Assembly (NCBI GenBank): GCA_017591395.1
Contig: WEDG01000858.1
Span: forward strand, 1-64,000
Direction of reading: 5' to 3'
Source: Schistocephalus solidus
Taxonomy: Eukaryota > Platyhelminthes > Cestoda > Diphyllobothriidea > Diphyllobothriidae
Length of the DNA stretch: 64,000 bases
Made by a program: the position numbers and the translations under genes. The notes under the pieces were generated by a model. It made no database searches, had not been told where the DNA came from, and saw nothing but the letters and a program-made list of their open reading frames with translations. Position 1 is the stretch's first letter; the number at the start of each line of letters is the position of its first letter. Shown in pieces: positions 48,372 through 59,335 of this stretch.

Positions 48372-48970
48372 TTAAAGTTGCAAAATTCCCATTAAAAGAT
48401 TCAAAAGACAACTTGGCGAGCATACGCGCTGCCTTCGATAGCTTCTCTTCAGGCCAGTACAGTTATAGGGAAACGTTGGAACGCAGTAGAAATTTAAAAC
48501 ATGAAATCGATAATGTTCGTCCGTTTGTGTGGGTTATCTGAGAGATGTGCATAGGAGGAGGATGATAAGAGACAGTGTGATGGGTGGCAGTCAGTGTTTG
48601 GTAGAGCCGTTCTAGGAGAAGGGGGAGGACAGAAATGGCGCGGGGGGTGCCTGCAGTTAAGCGGCCGTTGGCCAAGTGAAGCGCGGAGCTTGTACGAGGT
48701 TCTTTTGTGCGCACAAGACCGGCTTCTTCGTCCTAATGGCAGTCGCTTCCGCTGCTGCTAGTAGACGTTGACCCAGTGGCTTGGGGTAGTTTGGTGGGAC
48801 CTTATAAATTACACGGAAAGCTTCGCTGGGGTCCACACTTTGCCCGGTGTCAACAAGATGTGCAAGGATGGCGCTTTTTATGCTCTTGACTTCCCCTTTG
48901 CTCAGCCATGCTGGGATGTGTTCTTTTATTCTTTTGGATAAGCGCCGACTCGTGTGACCAATTATTATCC
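48372..48970 (-). pseudogene. Penelope-like element 3' end, GIY-YIG frame intact (P3)
   Basis: On - from about 48970 the frame reads IIIGHTSRRLSKRIKEHIP, AWLSKGEVKSIKSAILAHL, VDTGQSVDPSEAFRVIYKV, LGQRLLAAAEATAIRTKKP, ending FTWPTAA and a stop at 48657-48659. This is the second half of a PLE GIY-YIG nuclease including the conserved R and E-H area (RIKEHIPAWL). No frame break is visible in about 100 codons. The rest of the element is missing 5'. The 3' flank 48372-48656 is shared with P2. Read on +, part of that flank is also open (48300-48541). Confidence 0.87.
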
Positions 48971-48974
48971 TTAT

Positions 48975-51275
48975 CTGGGCTTAGCCGTTTTTACTAAATG
49001 CTCCAAGGCAATCGATATTTTTAAAATATCTTCAAATTTCCTGCCAGCTTGGCCCTGCATAAGTGAGCTCCTAACACTTCCTGTGCATGTATTTATCCTC
49101 ACCAGGGAAAACATGCAAAGTCCTATCATTGCAGAATGCAACTTGGAAGCTCTCCAATCTTTCTCTACAAAGAGCATCTATTCACAAAGTGCCATTTATT
49201 AGGAAACGTACAGTCATAGATTTATCCTGTAACTCCAATCGAATTAATTTATTAATTAAATTTCCTGGATCCCTCCACTTTCGATTATGCTTAGCCTAAA
49301 CAGTTGTTGCTGGCAGAGGTGCCAGATTACGCTCATGGTACGGGTAATGGTGCTGCACAATTGGTTGTTTGTTTTCTCACCGTCAAAATAGTAATTAGAT
49401 TAATTTGACTGATAAAGCATTTTCGCTGCTCAGTTACCCAAATAGTATACACAGTTTTTACGATTTCACTGCTTCAGCATACACTATGCCTGCATTTTTA
49501 ACTCACAAAAAATAGGAGGTGGAGTGTTACAGAAAAAGCCCGAAGACAGTAAATAAATACCTGACGCAGTACTGAAAATATTTTCCGCAGGGCACTGGGT
49601 CCGATTTTATCCCAAAACTACAAACTTGTAGACTACTTGTCATCATACGAGCTCACGGTGGGACAAAGGTAGGTGCTACAGAAGACATTTGACCCTGGGT
49701 ATTCGTGGGGTCTAGGCACCACAACTACCCGAGAACAGTTGAAATCCGCGAATAATTAAGACCCCTCTAAAAACACTGATAACTTCATACCTAAATGTTC
49801 AAACGCGAAATTTACTTTAAATAATTATTCTAAAACACTTTAATATTATATTAAATCATCTTAAAACATTACCTTGATGAATATATGGTTTATAGCTACG
49901 CGTGAAGACACCTAAATTTGTTACCTTACGTTTTTGAGAAAAAAAATAACGTAACTTTTTCTTCGCTGTGTTTAACATTAACACATGAAAATAAGTCAAT
50001 CATTTTTGTCTTTAACATTTTTGGGCACAAAATAAACAAATAAATGAACAAGGGAATTTTTAGATATGTTCTACAAAAAATTCGTGAATAGGTGGGGTAA
50101 ACATAGCTGACTCCTAACTCGTCAGTATGATTGTAGTGCTAGATTCGGTCTGGAGACAGAGGGGTGTTGGTTGTTAGACGTCGGGAGATGAGGTTAAAGG
50201 ACCAGCTACTGCTAACGGAAAGATCTGACGTCAGGTACGGAATCTGGTTCATTTATCGAAGAATCAATAAGACCATTCCGGACACAATAGGAACGATGCT
50301 AACTCTCGGGTCGCGATCACTCGACGGAACGTAGCCACACGTTCAAAGAGAAGGAGGTCGACATTCTTGCGTGAGCAAACGACTGTATGAGTCGCGAGCT
50401 GCCCACGCCATGGTCCTCAAGCCTGCAATGTATCGTCAAGTGCAACAATTTTCACTTCCTTATGCAGTGCCAAGCATGGGCGCAATAACTGCCTATGCGT
50501 GAACCTTGCGGGGGAACACTGTTCCCAGGGTCCGTACAGATGAGCCAAATTTTGGTAATCATTAGCATGCGGGATGAAATTGCGTCAATGAACCCCTCGA
50601 CTCAGCGACCAATCCATTCTCACGCCAAGTGCGATCATCCGCAGTAACTGGGAGAGCTTATTATTTTGATAGATCTGTGGTTGTCGTAAGTCATGGGTGT
50701 TCACGAGCCTCTGATGATGTGCTTGAAGTGAATCGTAAACATCAGGCGGATAGAGTTCTTCCCACTAATAGAATCATTCGTAACGTTATCGCCAGTGGCA
50801 TCACAATCTTGCATGGTTTTTCCTTTATTTCTCATTCTCACAGTCTTAAAGTCTTTAAGGCGGCCGTATTGTTACCCGGTCACAGTGTATAAGGAGACTA
50901 GCAAACGGTTGCCGTCTTAAGGATCTGTTGACCGTATAACAACGAATACCAAAGAATAAAATTCCGGAGTGTATTTGTTAGGTGCATGTTGGGAAGTGGC
51001 CAGTCGTACTTTAAGTCTCTTCGAATTCAAAAGGGAGACTGCATTTAGAGCAGCTTTTTATTGCTTCTTTCACATGTTGAAGAATCAAACTAGACAAACT
51101 AATCGCTCATGATTATACTTTTAAGAAGTCAACGTAGAAGAACTTACGTTTTCGATTATTATTCGTCGGGGCTGTAAAATAATACAAGGGACGGTGCAGT
51201 AGCAAAAGTTTAAACAACCAATAAGCAGTAAATGCTAAGGAAAGGGTCAAGGGCGTTCGGACGTCTAGTTCTGTC
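48975..51275. other. No gene recognised
   Basis: 50100-50890 is GC-richer than its surroundings, with one open frame at 50629-50892 (+, RNVIASGITILHGFS). It could be an old mobile element. The rest is AT-rich. Confidence 0.4.
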
Positions 51276-51280
51276 AGGGC

Positions 51281-51640
51281 GGGGGCGAGGGGGGAGAGGG
51301 GAAGGAGGGGCTTGACAATTAGCTACGTCTTTGTCTGGTTGTTGTACCGCGACGTGGCAGGCGTGAACATGCATGCTGGGTTGGTCTTCGGTGCAGGGAG
51401 CCTTGGGGCCTGCATGAACGCTTTATGCAAGAACAAGAGGGGCGTGGGGCGAGGGAACAGGGGGCAGGTGAAGGAGGCGTCTGACCATTAGCTACGTCGC
51501 TGTCTCGTCGCCAGGGGGGCGAGAGGGCGCGGGGGAGAGGGGGGAGGGGAAGGAGGCATCTGACCATTAGCTACGTTTCTGTCTCGTCGCTGTACCGCGA
51601 TGTGGCAGGCGTGAACATGCATGCGGTGTTCGTCGTCAGC
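51281..51640. repeat. G-rich tandem duplications in the PLE 3' flank
   Basis: The block 'gaccattagctacgt' followed by '.tctgtctcgtcg' occurs at about 51313, 51483 and 51562. Two copies go on to 'taccgcgatgtggcaggcg' and 'gaacatgcatgc'. Each copy is preceded by a G-rich tract: 51281-51310, 51439-51464 and 51514-51549. Confidence 0.75.
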
Positions 51641-52230
51641 CCAGGGAGCCTTGGTGCCTTTCTGAAAGCTTTATGCAAGAACAAGGTTTGGTTGGCCAGC
51701 CATATGGTTACTGCCCCTGCTGTCGCAAGTATCCGCTGTCGCATGAACTTGCAGCGTTTTGCTGGCAATTTATAAATGACCTGGAATGACTAGTCAACGT
51801 CTACGCGGCGGCCGCTGTCAACCAAGTGGGCCACAATTACAATAGAGAGTGACTTTTCCCAGGCAAGATTGTGCTCTCGCGTCCGTTTGGATAGGCACCT
51901 AATTGGTCGGTCCATAAAAGCTGCCACCACATGAGCAAGTGAGGGCGTAGATGAACATTGACGAGGTCTGAAAGGACAGTCTATCCTTCCTTCAAGGCGA
52001 AGAAGTGGACTGCTTGAGAAAACAAGGCTTATCTTAGCGGTTGGGTAAGTGCGGGCGATAGCCGCGTCTAAGCGACGATATAGAAGTTCGCCTGCTGGTT
52101 TCCCTCTAAATGGCACTGTGAGAAATAATTCCTTCTCGGCACGTCCGATTTTTCCAGCATTTGTGTGCACTCAAGACATAACATTGGTTAGTGGACACAA
52201 CTTTGCTAATCATATCACACTTGTTGGACG
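51571..52230 (-). pseudogene. Penelope-like element, RT/GIY-YIG linker and nuclease (P4)
   Basis: On - from about 52175: KELFLTVPFRGKPAGELLY, RRLDAAIARTYPTAKISLV and FSSSPLLRLEGRI, the region between PLE RT and nuclease. The GIY-YIG start (IYALTCSCGGSFYG, about 51915-51960) sits one frame over, between two compensating frameshifts. It continues RCLSKRTREHNLAW, AHLVDSGRRVDVD, an in-frame stop near 51795, then QVIYKLPAKRCKF and RILATAGAVTIWLANQTLF. The cysteines of the usual T-C-S-C-G motif are still readable. Dead copy. Its 3' flank contains the G-rich duplications. Confidence 0.85.
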
Positions 52231-52234
52231 TTGA

Positions 52235-54305
52235 GAAACGTCAGTTTGAAAATCTACAGTCTTCAAGGCAGGCATACAACAGTACGTATGCTTCGGTTTT
52301 TCTTCTTACACTTTACAAGGGTGAATAATAATTAATCCTTACTGAGTGCACTATCAGTCCCGGCCCACAACTATAAATACTTTGGTAGCCTAGGTGACCA
52401 CCTGAAGACTTCGATGTCAGCAAAGTCCCTCGTCATTTCCTGTGACGTGGCCACAGACAATATCCAAATGTGCTACTAGGTGCCCGAATGCACATCATAA
52501 ATCGTTGTGCCGCCGATTCCGTTTTACGGGATGCCTCAGGACGGATTGCCAGTCACAACCAGTGTTTTTCTCCACTAGGTGCTCATTGTGCTTTGGCCTC
52601 ACATGATGCCCAGCCACCGCTTGCAACTTCAAAAGGCTATGCTAAATGCAGTGGTCACAGCCTGACAACCTTTACGGCTGGTGGTTGAATCCGAGGAAGT
52701 GTGTGCTATAACTCTACCTAGTAGTAGTAGGTGTCTAGTTCAGTTATTGGAGATGTTCCAGCCTTGCCGTACCATGCGTGGATGAGTTGTATATTAGGGC
52801 ACGCAACAAAGTTGCGCCTATTTCCCTTCATCTCCATGTAATGTTGTAATTAGAATACAACAGTTGTTGCCGGAATAAGATTTATAGAAAATAAATCCCT
52901 CTTTTCATAGCCCAATTCAGGAGAAATACATAAATACAGGGCTTGAAGAACACGAGATTTCAGCAACAGGTGAGAACCTGCACTGGAATTTTGAGCAATA
53001 GCTTTTGGAGTCGCTTTAACAGAAAGCGCACTTTACAATCCAGAGGCAAAAGCATCTTACAGCCACGTGAAGGAGCTACAAGATTGCATTTCGTTTTTAC
53101 CAACGTATAAAAAGATGTCGTTGTATGCAAGAAGTCTTCGCAACAAATGGACAAGCACCTGTTTCAGAAACGGGATGGTGTGCACTGTAAAACCTCTGTG
53201 GGTGTTAAGCAAAGCCCAACCATATAAGTAGCACAATAACAAGGAGGCTAACTACGTTTGGCGATACGTTTCCTCCTAAAAGCTAAAGTTCTTATTGCAG
53301 AATCCTGTGATAAAGTTGCTATCATATGGATAAGTGCAACTGAAACTTCTAAAAGCAAAATTAAAGGCTAGACCCGGGAATAGGAGTCCCTTCGGAAGAG
53401 CAGCATACCTTCGCAAAATTCTAGGATGCGTTAGTATGCCCTTGTCATAATCATAACCTTGACACTTATGATAAACCGAACCTCGACTTTGACCCCAAAC
53501 CTAAACGCAACTGTAATCCTAAACTTAAACCTAACATTAATCATAATCTGCTGGAAATTAACGCAAGGCCCCGAAATATGGAGGTTTCCTATGCCCATGT
53601 TTTGTCAACTTACAGTAGATTTGTTTTCTCATGAAATTTTAACTGAAATTCTGAAATGAGTTTTCATTTCGAAAAAGTACTCAGGTAGAGTTTCAGGTTT
53701 GATATATTACTTACTATGCAGCCTAATACAAGATATATCAGTAACTTCAGGATGCCGGTGTTTTAACGAGATTCTTTCCAGCCGCCTGTAAAGATGAAAT
53801 TCTGTAAAAAATGAATACTTAATTAGTACGTATCTGTCTTATTGATTCTCGATGTCCTTATAAATTCAAATTTATTGTATATAAAACATGCAAAATTGTC
53901 GTTTTATACTCAGTTCGTCACAAATTACGTATTCTAATACTTTTTGCATTTTGAGAAAGGGTATATTTGGGCTTCAAAAACAGTTTCTTATTATGGGCTT
54001 TTTAAGACCGTGAAATATCCATTTACAAAGCATCTTATCTGTCCATTTATTACTGCTGCCTAGAAAGTATATAACATGGTACACATGCAGTGCCAATTTT
54101 TGTGAGAGTAGAGAACTGCTTTATTTCCCTTAGAGGGAATTTATATAACATGTATTTTGGAAAGTTTGAACGCAAGTGTAACTACAGATTGGGTTCAAAT
54201 TAGCCACCAATTGCAGAAGTATTTTATAACTGAAAAATACCCTTTCTGTCAACATATCGTTTGAAGGCATAGTTTTCTACCAAATTAAATCACGAAAGAA
54301 TAGTT
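52235..54305. other. No gene recognised
   Basis: 52370-52800 is GC-richer with a short open frame (52470-52688, +). 53374-53596 is the fourth telomere-like element. The remainder is AT-rich. Confidence 0.4.
53374..53596. repeat. Telomere-like core element, copy 4 (clearest)
   Basis: Left end CGGGAATAGGAGTCCCTTCG; right end, read backwards, GGGCATAGGAAACCTCC then a CGGGGCcTTGCG block. Core of degenerate CCTAAAC/ATAACC units ('ccccaaacctaaacgcaac', 'taaacttaaacctaac'). Inverted ends and an internal minisatellite suggest a non-autonomous element. Confidence 0.6.
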
Positions 54306-54309
54306 TGTG

Positions 54310-55135
54310 CTTGACAGGGCGTCGGAAGTGATCTCAACGTTGGTGGAAGCTGGAAAAATGGGGCGTTTCTGGTGGTCAGCGACATGATCAACGCTGGGGT
54401 TACGGCATGGAGAGTTGTGTCGCTGATTGAGGTCAGTGGGAGATCAGGAGTGTGATCAACGATTTTGGGGGTAGTTGGCGTCGTGAACGCCTTTGGGTTT
54501 GAGGCAGGGGGGACAGTAGGGGTGTTTGTGGATATAGCAGTTGATTGGTTGTTGCTGCATTGCGTGCGAAGATGTCCAATGAGTCCAATTCGCGTGTGAA
54601 ATAATCGTTGACAGTGTGGGCACGTTGGAAGGTTTTGTGTGTTGGCGTTGTGAAGCGAAGGTGCTTGTGACCATACCGATGCGGAGGGGAATGTACAATC
54701 GCAATGATGTCAGGTTGGGATCGAGGCCAAATTGCTGTTGGTGGAAGTAGTGGTTGGCGGGCATCAGGATTGTACTCATCGAGGACAATCGTAGGGGATA
54801 TAGCAGGCACCGTCGTTATAAGGTTATGGCAAGGCGGTGGGGGTGTAGGGGTACTAGTTAGGGTTAGAAACACACAGATAGCATTTGGTCGCCCCGTTTG
54901 TCTCGTACCGGTGGTGAATGCTCCTGTGGCCGCCTCTAACTGGTACACAACTCTCACCCATGGCTCCTTCAACTTGGGTTATTTCCAGCGGCCACACCCC
55001 GAGCAACCGTCACGACCGGTGGGCTAAACCAGGTGAGCGTCTCCGGTGTTGTTTGTGCCTCCACACCCGGTATGTCTGACTCCCGTATTTCCAACTTCCC
55101 CCCTCTCAAAAAGTCCTACGGTGGGGGCGACAGCA
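54310..55135 (-). mobile_element. Internally deleted LINE derivative (head + zinc finger)
   Basis: Read on -: it starts CCACCGTAGGACTTTTTGAG (about 55130), goes through the head (GGCGGCCACAGGAGC, about 54930) and a Pro/Thr-rich stretch. From about 54650 it reads NLPTCPHCQRLFHTRIGL then IGHLRTQCSNN, which equals the first zinc finger of the LINE C-terminus. Endonuclease and RT are absent. A Thr/Pro-rich tail follows to about 54310. A 179-codon frame covers part of it (54433-54972) but not in the finger frame, so it is not a working protein. It abuts copy E head to head near 55120-55135. Confidence 0.7.
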
Positions 55136-55300
55136 ACCCTGTAGTCGGCCCAGGCTAACTCGGGTCATTCTCCCACTAAAACAAAACCGTGACCCATAGT
55201 GGATTTCGGCAGACGTCTGGGATGTCTGAGCAGCTTTATTTAGGGGCAGCACTACTTGCCTCCTCGCGGAAGAAGGGGCTAGAAAAGTTGCCCTAAATAA

Positions 55301-56300
55301 ATGCTGGTTATCACGTCTTCCGCAGCCGGTCGCGGCTCGCAGATCACAAAATACGCGGTCGTAACACTCAAACAAACAACAATACTCCCGTCCCCATCCC
55401 CTCGCCATACCCTCCAGGCTGCTCGGGTGAGTCCACTCACACTAGCAGCCTGGCATGTTCGTTCCCTTTCAGACAATCCTAGGAGCAACTGGCCGGAACG
55501 GAGGACGGCGCTAGTCACTCGGGAACTGGCGCGCTACAAGGTGGACATTACTGCTTTCAGTGAGACCCGATTCTCTGAGCAGGGTCAGCTGGAGGAGATG
55601 GGTGCCGGCTACACCTTCTTCTGGATTGACCGGCCAAAGGCAGAGCGACGCGACGCTGATGTCGCCTTTGCCATCCGGAACGACATCGTGGGACGTCTGC
55701 CTTGTCTGCCGCAGGGTATCAATGATCGCCTGATAAGCCTCCGCCTGCCTCTTCGGGGAGACAAGTTCGCCACCATCATCAATGCCTACGCTCCCCCAAT
55801 GACAAGCTCTGATGCGGTGAAGGATAAATTCTACGAGGACCTGCACGCCCTGCTGGCGACTGTGCCAAAAGAGGACAAAATAATTGTCCTTGGTGACTTC
55901 AACGCCCGCGTTTGGACGGACCACGCTGTCTGGCAGGGAGTGATGGGTCCCCACGGTTTCGGTAGCTGTAACGATAACGGCCTCCTTCTTCTGCCAACGT
56001 GTGCGGAACACCGTCTCCTGCTGACCAACACCTTCTTCCGCCTTCCGACGCGGCATAAGGCCACGTGGATGCACCCTCGGTCGCGGCGTTGGCAGCTGCT
56101 GGACTATGTTCTCGTCCGGAGGCGAGATCGACAGAACGTGTTGGTAACCAAGGCGATCCGCGATTCCGATGGTTGGACAGATCACCGCCTCGTCATCTTC
56201 CAGATGAGGCTCCGACTGCAACCCCGTCGAAGGCCCCAAGGTAAGCGGCCGCCAGGTAAGTTAAATAATCTTTTGTTAAATTTGCCTGCTCATTGTTTGA
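55301..56300 (+). pseudogene. LINE copy E, APE endonuclease domain
   Basis: Starts at ATG 55301 in a 338-codon open frame. Order of motifs: LAAWHVRSL (about 55440-55470), [11 protein letters not shown] with the catalytic Glu (about 55540-55570), the AYAPP block (about 55785), LGDFNARV (about 55890-55915), [24 protein letters not shown] and GWTDHRLV with the catalytic His (about 56170-56195). The first motif is W-H-V-R where this family normally has W-N-V-R, so the catalytic Asn appears lost. The domain ends at a frameshift near 56300, where HCLISVTK replaces the expected reading into NQITEKLEN in the next frame. Confidence 0.85.
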
Positions 56301-58262
56301 TTTCAGTAACCAAATAACCGAGAAACTGGAGAACATGCATGCTCCAGATAATAACGGCACCGTGCAAACACGATTGTGCTAACTGCAAAATGTTATCCAG
56401 TCCACCGCCCTCGAAGTCCTCGGACGCGCATGCCGTCAAAACCAGGACTGGTTTGATGACAATGACGCAAACATCAGCAACTTACTCGCGGAGAAGAATG
56501 GACTACACAAAGCCTACATGGACCTTCGGACTGACGCCACCAAAGCAGCCTTCTTCAGATGCCGGTGCCATGTACGGCAATGGCTGCTGGAGATGCAGGA
56601 TGCCTGGATGATCCGAAAGGCTGAGGAAATCCAGGGGTATGCAGACCACAATGAAATGAAAAACTTTTTCAAAGCCATCAAGGCCATCTACGACCCGCGT
56701 AAGAAGGGGACCGCACCGCTGCTCAGCTCTGACGGCACAACACTGCTGACAGAGAAATCGCAAATTCTGAAGCGCTGGGCCGAGCACTTCAGAAGATTCC
56801 TTAATTGATCATCAGCCATCTCCGATGTTGCAATTGACCGGCCACCTCAAGTGGACATGAACAATGACCTGGATCTGCCGCCTTACCTACCAGAATCCAT
56901 CCGGGCCGTGCGGCAGATTTCCAGCCGTAAAGCACCGGGATCCGACGCAATCCCACCGGAAGTCTACAAGCACGGTGGGCCCCGGCTGATGGCAGAACTT
57001 ACAACACTCTTCCAGGAGATGTGGCACCAAGGACGAGTTCCTCAGAATTTCAAAGACGCGACCATCGTTCACCTCTACAAAGGGAAGGGGAACCGACAAT
57101 TCTGTGATATTCACAGAGGCATATCGTTGCTCAACATCGCCGGGAAGATCTTCGCCTGTATCCTTCTCAATCATCTGAACGGTCACCTAGAGCAGGGCCT
57201 GCTCCCGGAAAACCAATGTGGCATCCGCCGACACCGCGGGACAACCGATATGATCTTTGCCACCCGCCAGCTACACGAGAAGTGCCAGGAAATGCGAAAT
57301 AATCTATACACTACCTTCGTGGTTCTGACGAAAGCCTTTGACACGGTGAATCGCGACGGACTGTGGAAAGTCATGCAGAAATTCGGCTGTCCTGATCGGT
57401 TCACGCACATGGTGCGTCAGCTTCATGACGGGATGACGGTGTGCGTCACTGACAACGGGATGGTATCCGAAGCATTCGCAGTGACCAACGGAGTGAATCA
57501 GGGCAGCGTATTGGCTCCCACCCTGTTCAGCCTCATGTTCTTGGCTATGCTGATGGACGCCTACCGTGATGAACAGCCTGGGATCCGCATCGCCTATAGA
57601 ACTGATGAACCCCTTCTCAACAGTCGGCGTATGCAGGCTTCAACGCGCGTGTCTACGACTAAAGTCCATGACTTGCTCTTCGCGGACGATGGCGCCCTTA
57701 ACACTGTGATGGAGGAGGACATGCAAAGGAGTATTGACCTCTTCGCTGCAGGCTGCGCCGATTTCGGATTAACAATAAGTATAGGCAAAACGGTTGTCAT
57801 GCACCAGCCGCCACCCAGCGCGGAATACAATGCTCCTCGAATCAATGTCAACGGTACTCAACTCGAAAATTTGGAAACCTTTGCTTATCTAGGAAACACG
57901 CTGTCGCGCAACACGAGAATCGATGACGAGGTTGCCCAACGGATCTCCAAAGCTAGTCAGGCCTTCGGCCGGCTGCAGGCCTCCGTGTGGAATCGCCACG
58001 GTATTCACCTGAACACCAAACTGAAGATGTACAAGGCTGTCATCTTGACGATACTCCTTTACGGAGCGGAGACATGGACCGTCAACTCGAACCAAGCCAG
58101 CAAGCTGAATCACTTCCATCTCAGCTGCCTCCACAGAATACTGAAGCTGAGATGGCAAGACAGGATCCTGGACAAGGAAGTCCTGGAGCGGACCGGAATC
58201 CTCAGCATCCGCGCCATGCTGAAGCATGTGCAACTGCGATGGAGCGCCCACCAGGTAAGAAT
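56301..58262 (+). pseudogene. LINE copy E, reverse transcriptase
   Basis: From the frame beginning NQITEKLEN (56310) through a stop near 56376 and another at 56806, then a long open frame to 58359. RT landmarks: [17 protein letters not shown] (about 56932), [15 protein letters not shown] (about 57050), [29 protein letters not shown], motif [12 protein letters not shown] (about 57316-57350), motif [17 protein letters not shown] (about 57484), motif [11 protein letters not shown] (about 57673-57702), then [40 protein letters not shown] and [19 protein letters not shown]. In motif A the usual FVDL is FVVL, so the first catalytic Asp is gone. FADD is intact. Confidence 0.88.
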
Positions 58263-59048
58263 GGACAGGAGCGACTACCCAAACGACTTTTCTACGGAGA
58301 TTTTGCTACGGGTGCTCGCTGACAGGGAGGTCAAAAACGGCGCTACAAGGACATTTTGAAGAAATCTCTGAAGCAACTGCAAATCAACCTGGTAACCTGG
58401 GAGGACCTCGCCCAGGAAAGACCGGCTTGGAGAAGATCCGTGAAGACTGGTGCAGCAATCTATGAGGCCAACCGGATTGCCGCCGACAAAGCCAAAAGAG
58501 CGGCACGCAAGTCACCAGCGCCCGAACCAACACCGCCAATGCCCAGGCCCCTGCAACGCATCTTCCGCGCGCGAATCGGCCTGGCTGGACATCTTCGGAC
58601 GCAATGCACCAACAATCCGACAATTCTAACTTCTACGTCAAATTCTTCCAACCCTCCTTCAGACTCTCCCACCCTCACTCCTGGCATCAATTCCATCACT
58701 CCCACCATGATAGAGACCACATCCCAATACTCATCGCCTGTTACCCCCACCACCGTGACCACCACGGCCATTATCACATCCATCACCACCAGCGATGGGC
58801 ACTCTCTCATAAACTGTCCTCACTGTGACCGCACATTCACCTCATTCATCGGCCTGTTCGGTCACTTGCGAATCCATCGTACAGAGACTGGTGAACCAGT
58901 CCCTGGAGCAACCACACAGAGCAGAGATCGCTGCCTTCACTGCCCTCACTGTCCTTGTGCATTCACTCATCGCATGGGCCTATTCGGTCACAAGCGCATC
59001 CATGACAGCGGAATTCACCACAATGCCGACAACACTGATACCCCATGA
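58263..59048 (+). pseudogene. LINE copy E, C-terminal domain and fingers 1-3
   Basis: A frameshift near 58265 moves into [16 protein letters not shown], a stop (about 58320), then [18 protein letters not shown] and WEDLAQERPAWRRS. The first finger has lost its leading Cys pair through a short deletion (PRPLQRIFRARIGLAGHL instead of CPRC...). Then CPHCDRTF...GHLRIH (about 58815-58880) and CPHCPCAF...GHKRIH (about 58943-59003) are complete C2H2 units. A long Thr/Ser/Pro linker separates fingers 1 and 2. Function of these fingers is not known; target or RNA binding is a guess. Confidence 0.8.
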
Positions 59049-59096
59049 ACACCCTATGCTTCTACCATTCTTACCTCCAATGCCACCACCACTACC

Positions 59097-59335
59097 ATGA
59101 ATGACACCCCTCAGCCTCTCCCGATTTCTCCTGCCCACACTGTGCCCGCAATTTCAACTCACGCATTGGCCTGGTCAGTCACCTGCGAATCTATCGCACG
59201 GAGTCTGGTGAACCAGTGCCTGGGGCTCCGACATACAGTCGGCGCACCCGACTCCACTGCCCACACTGCTCCCACACATTTACACACCGTATGGGCCTAT
59301 CAGGACACATGCGCCTCCACGACAACCTGCAGTAA
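59097..59335 (+). pseudogene. LINE copy E, last two zinc fingers
   Basis: In the frame of DFSCPHCARNF (about 59125) the sequence reads CPHCARNFNSRIGLVSHL then LHCPHCSHTF and GLSGHMRLHD, ending at a TAA at about 59332. The His of the first half (RIYRTES for RIHRTES) is replaced by Tyr, so that finger is damaged. Cognate to 21175-21414 in copy C, where both fingers are complete. Confidence 0.75.

Noticed and set aside
55511..56239. Long open frame on - (242 codons)
   Set aside because: Antisense shadow of the LINE endonuclease.
56254..56310. GT-AG intron inside LINE copy E (gtaagt ... tttgatttcag)
   Set aside because: The stretch codes for the expected [11 protein letters not shown] linker and the frame break is explained by a one-base change; splicing would join in the wrong frame.
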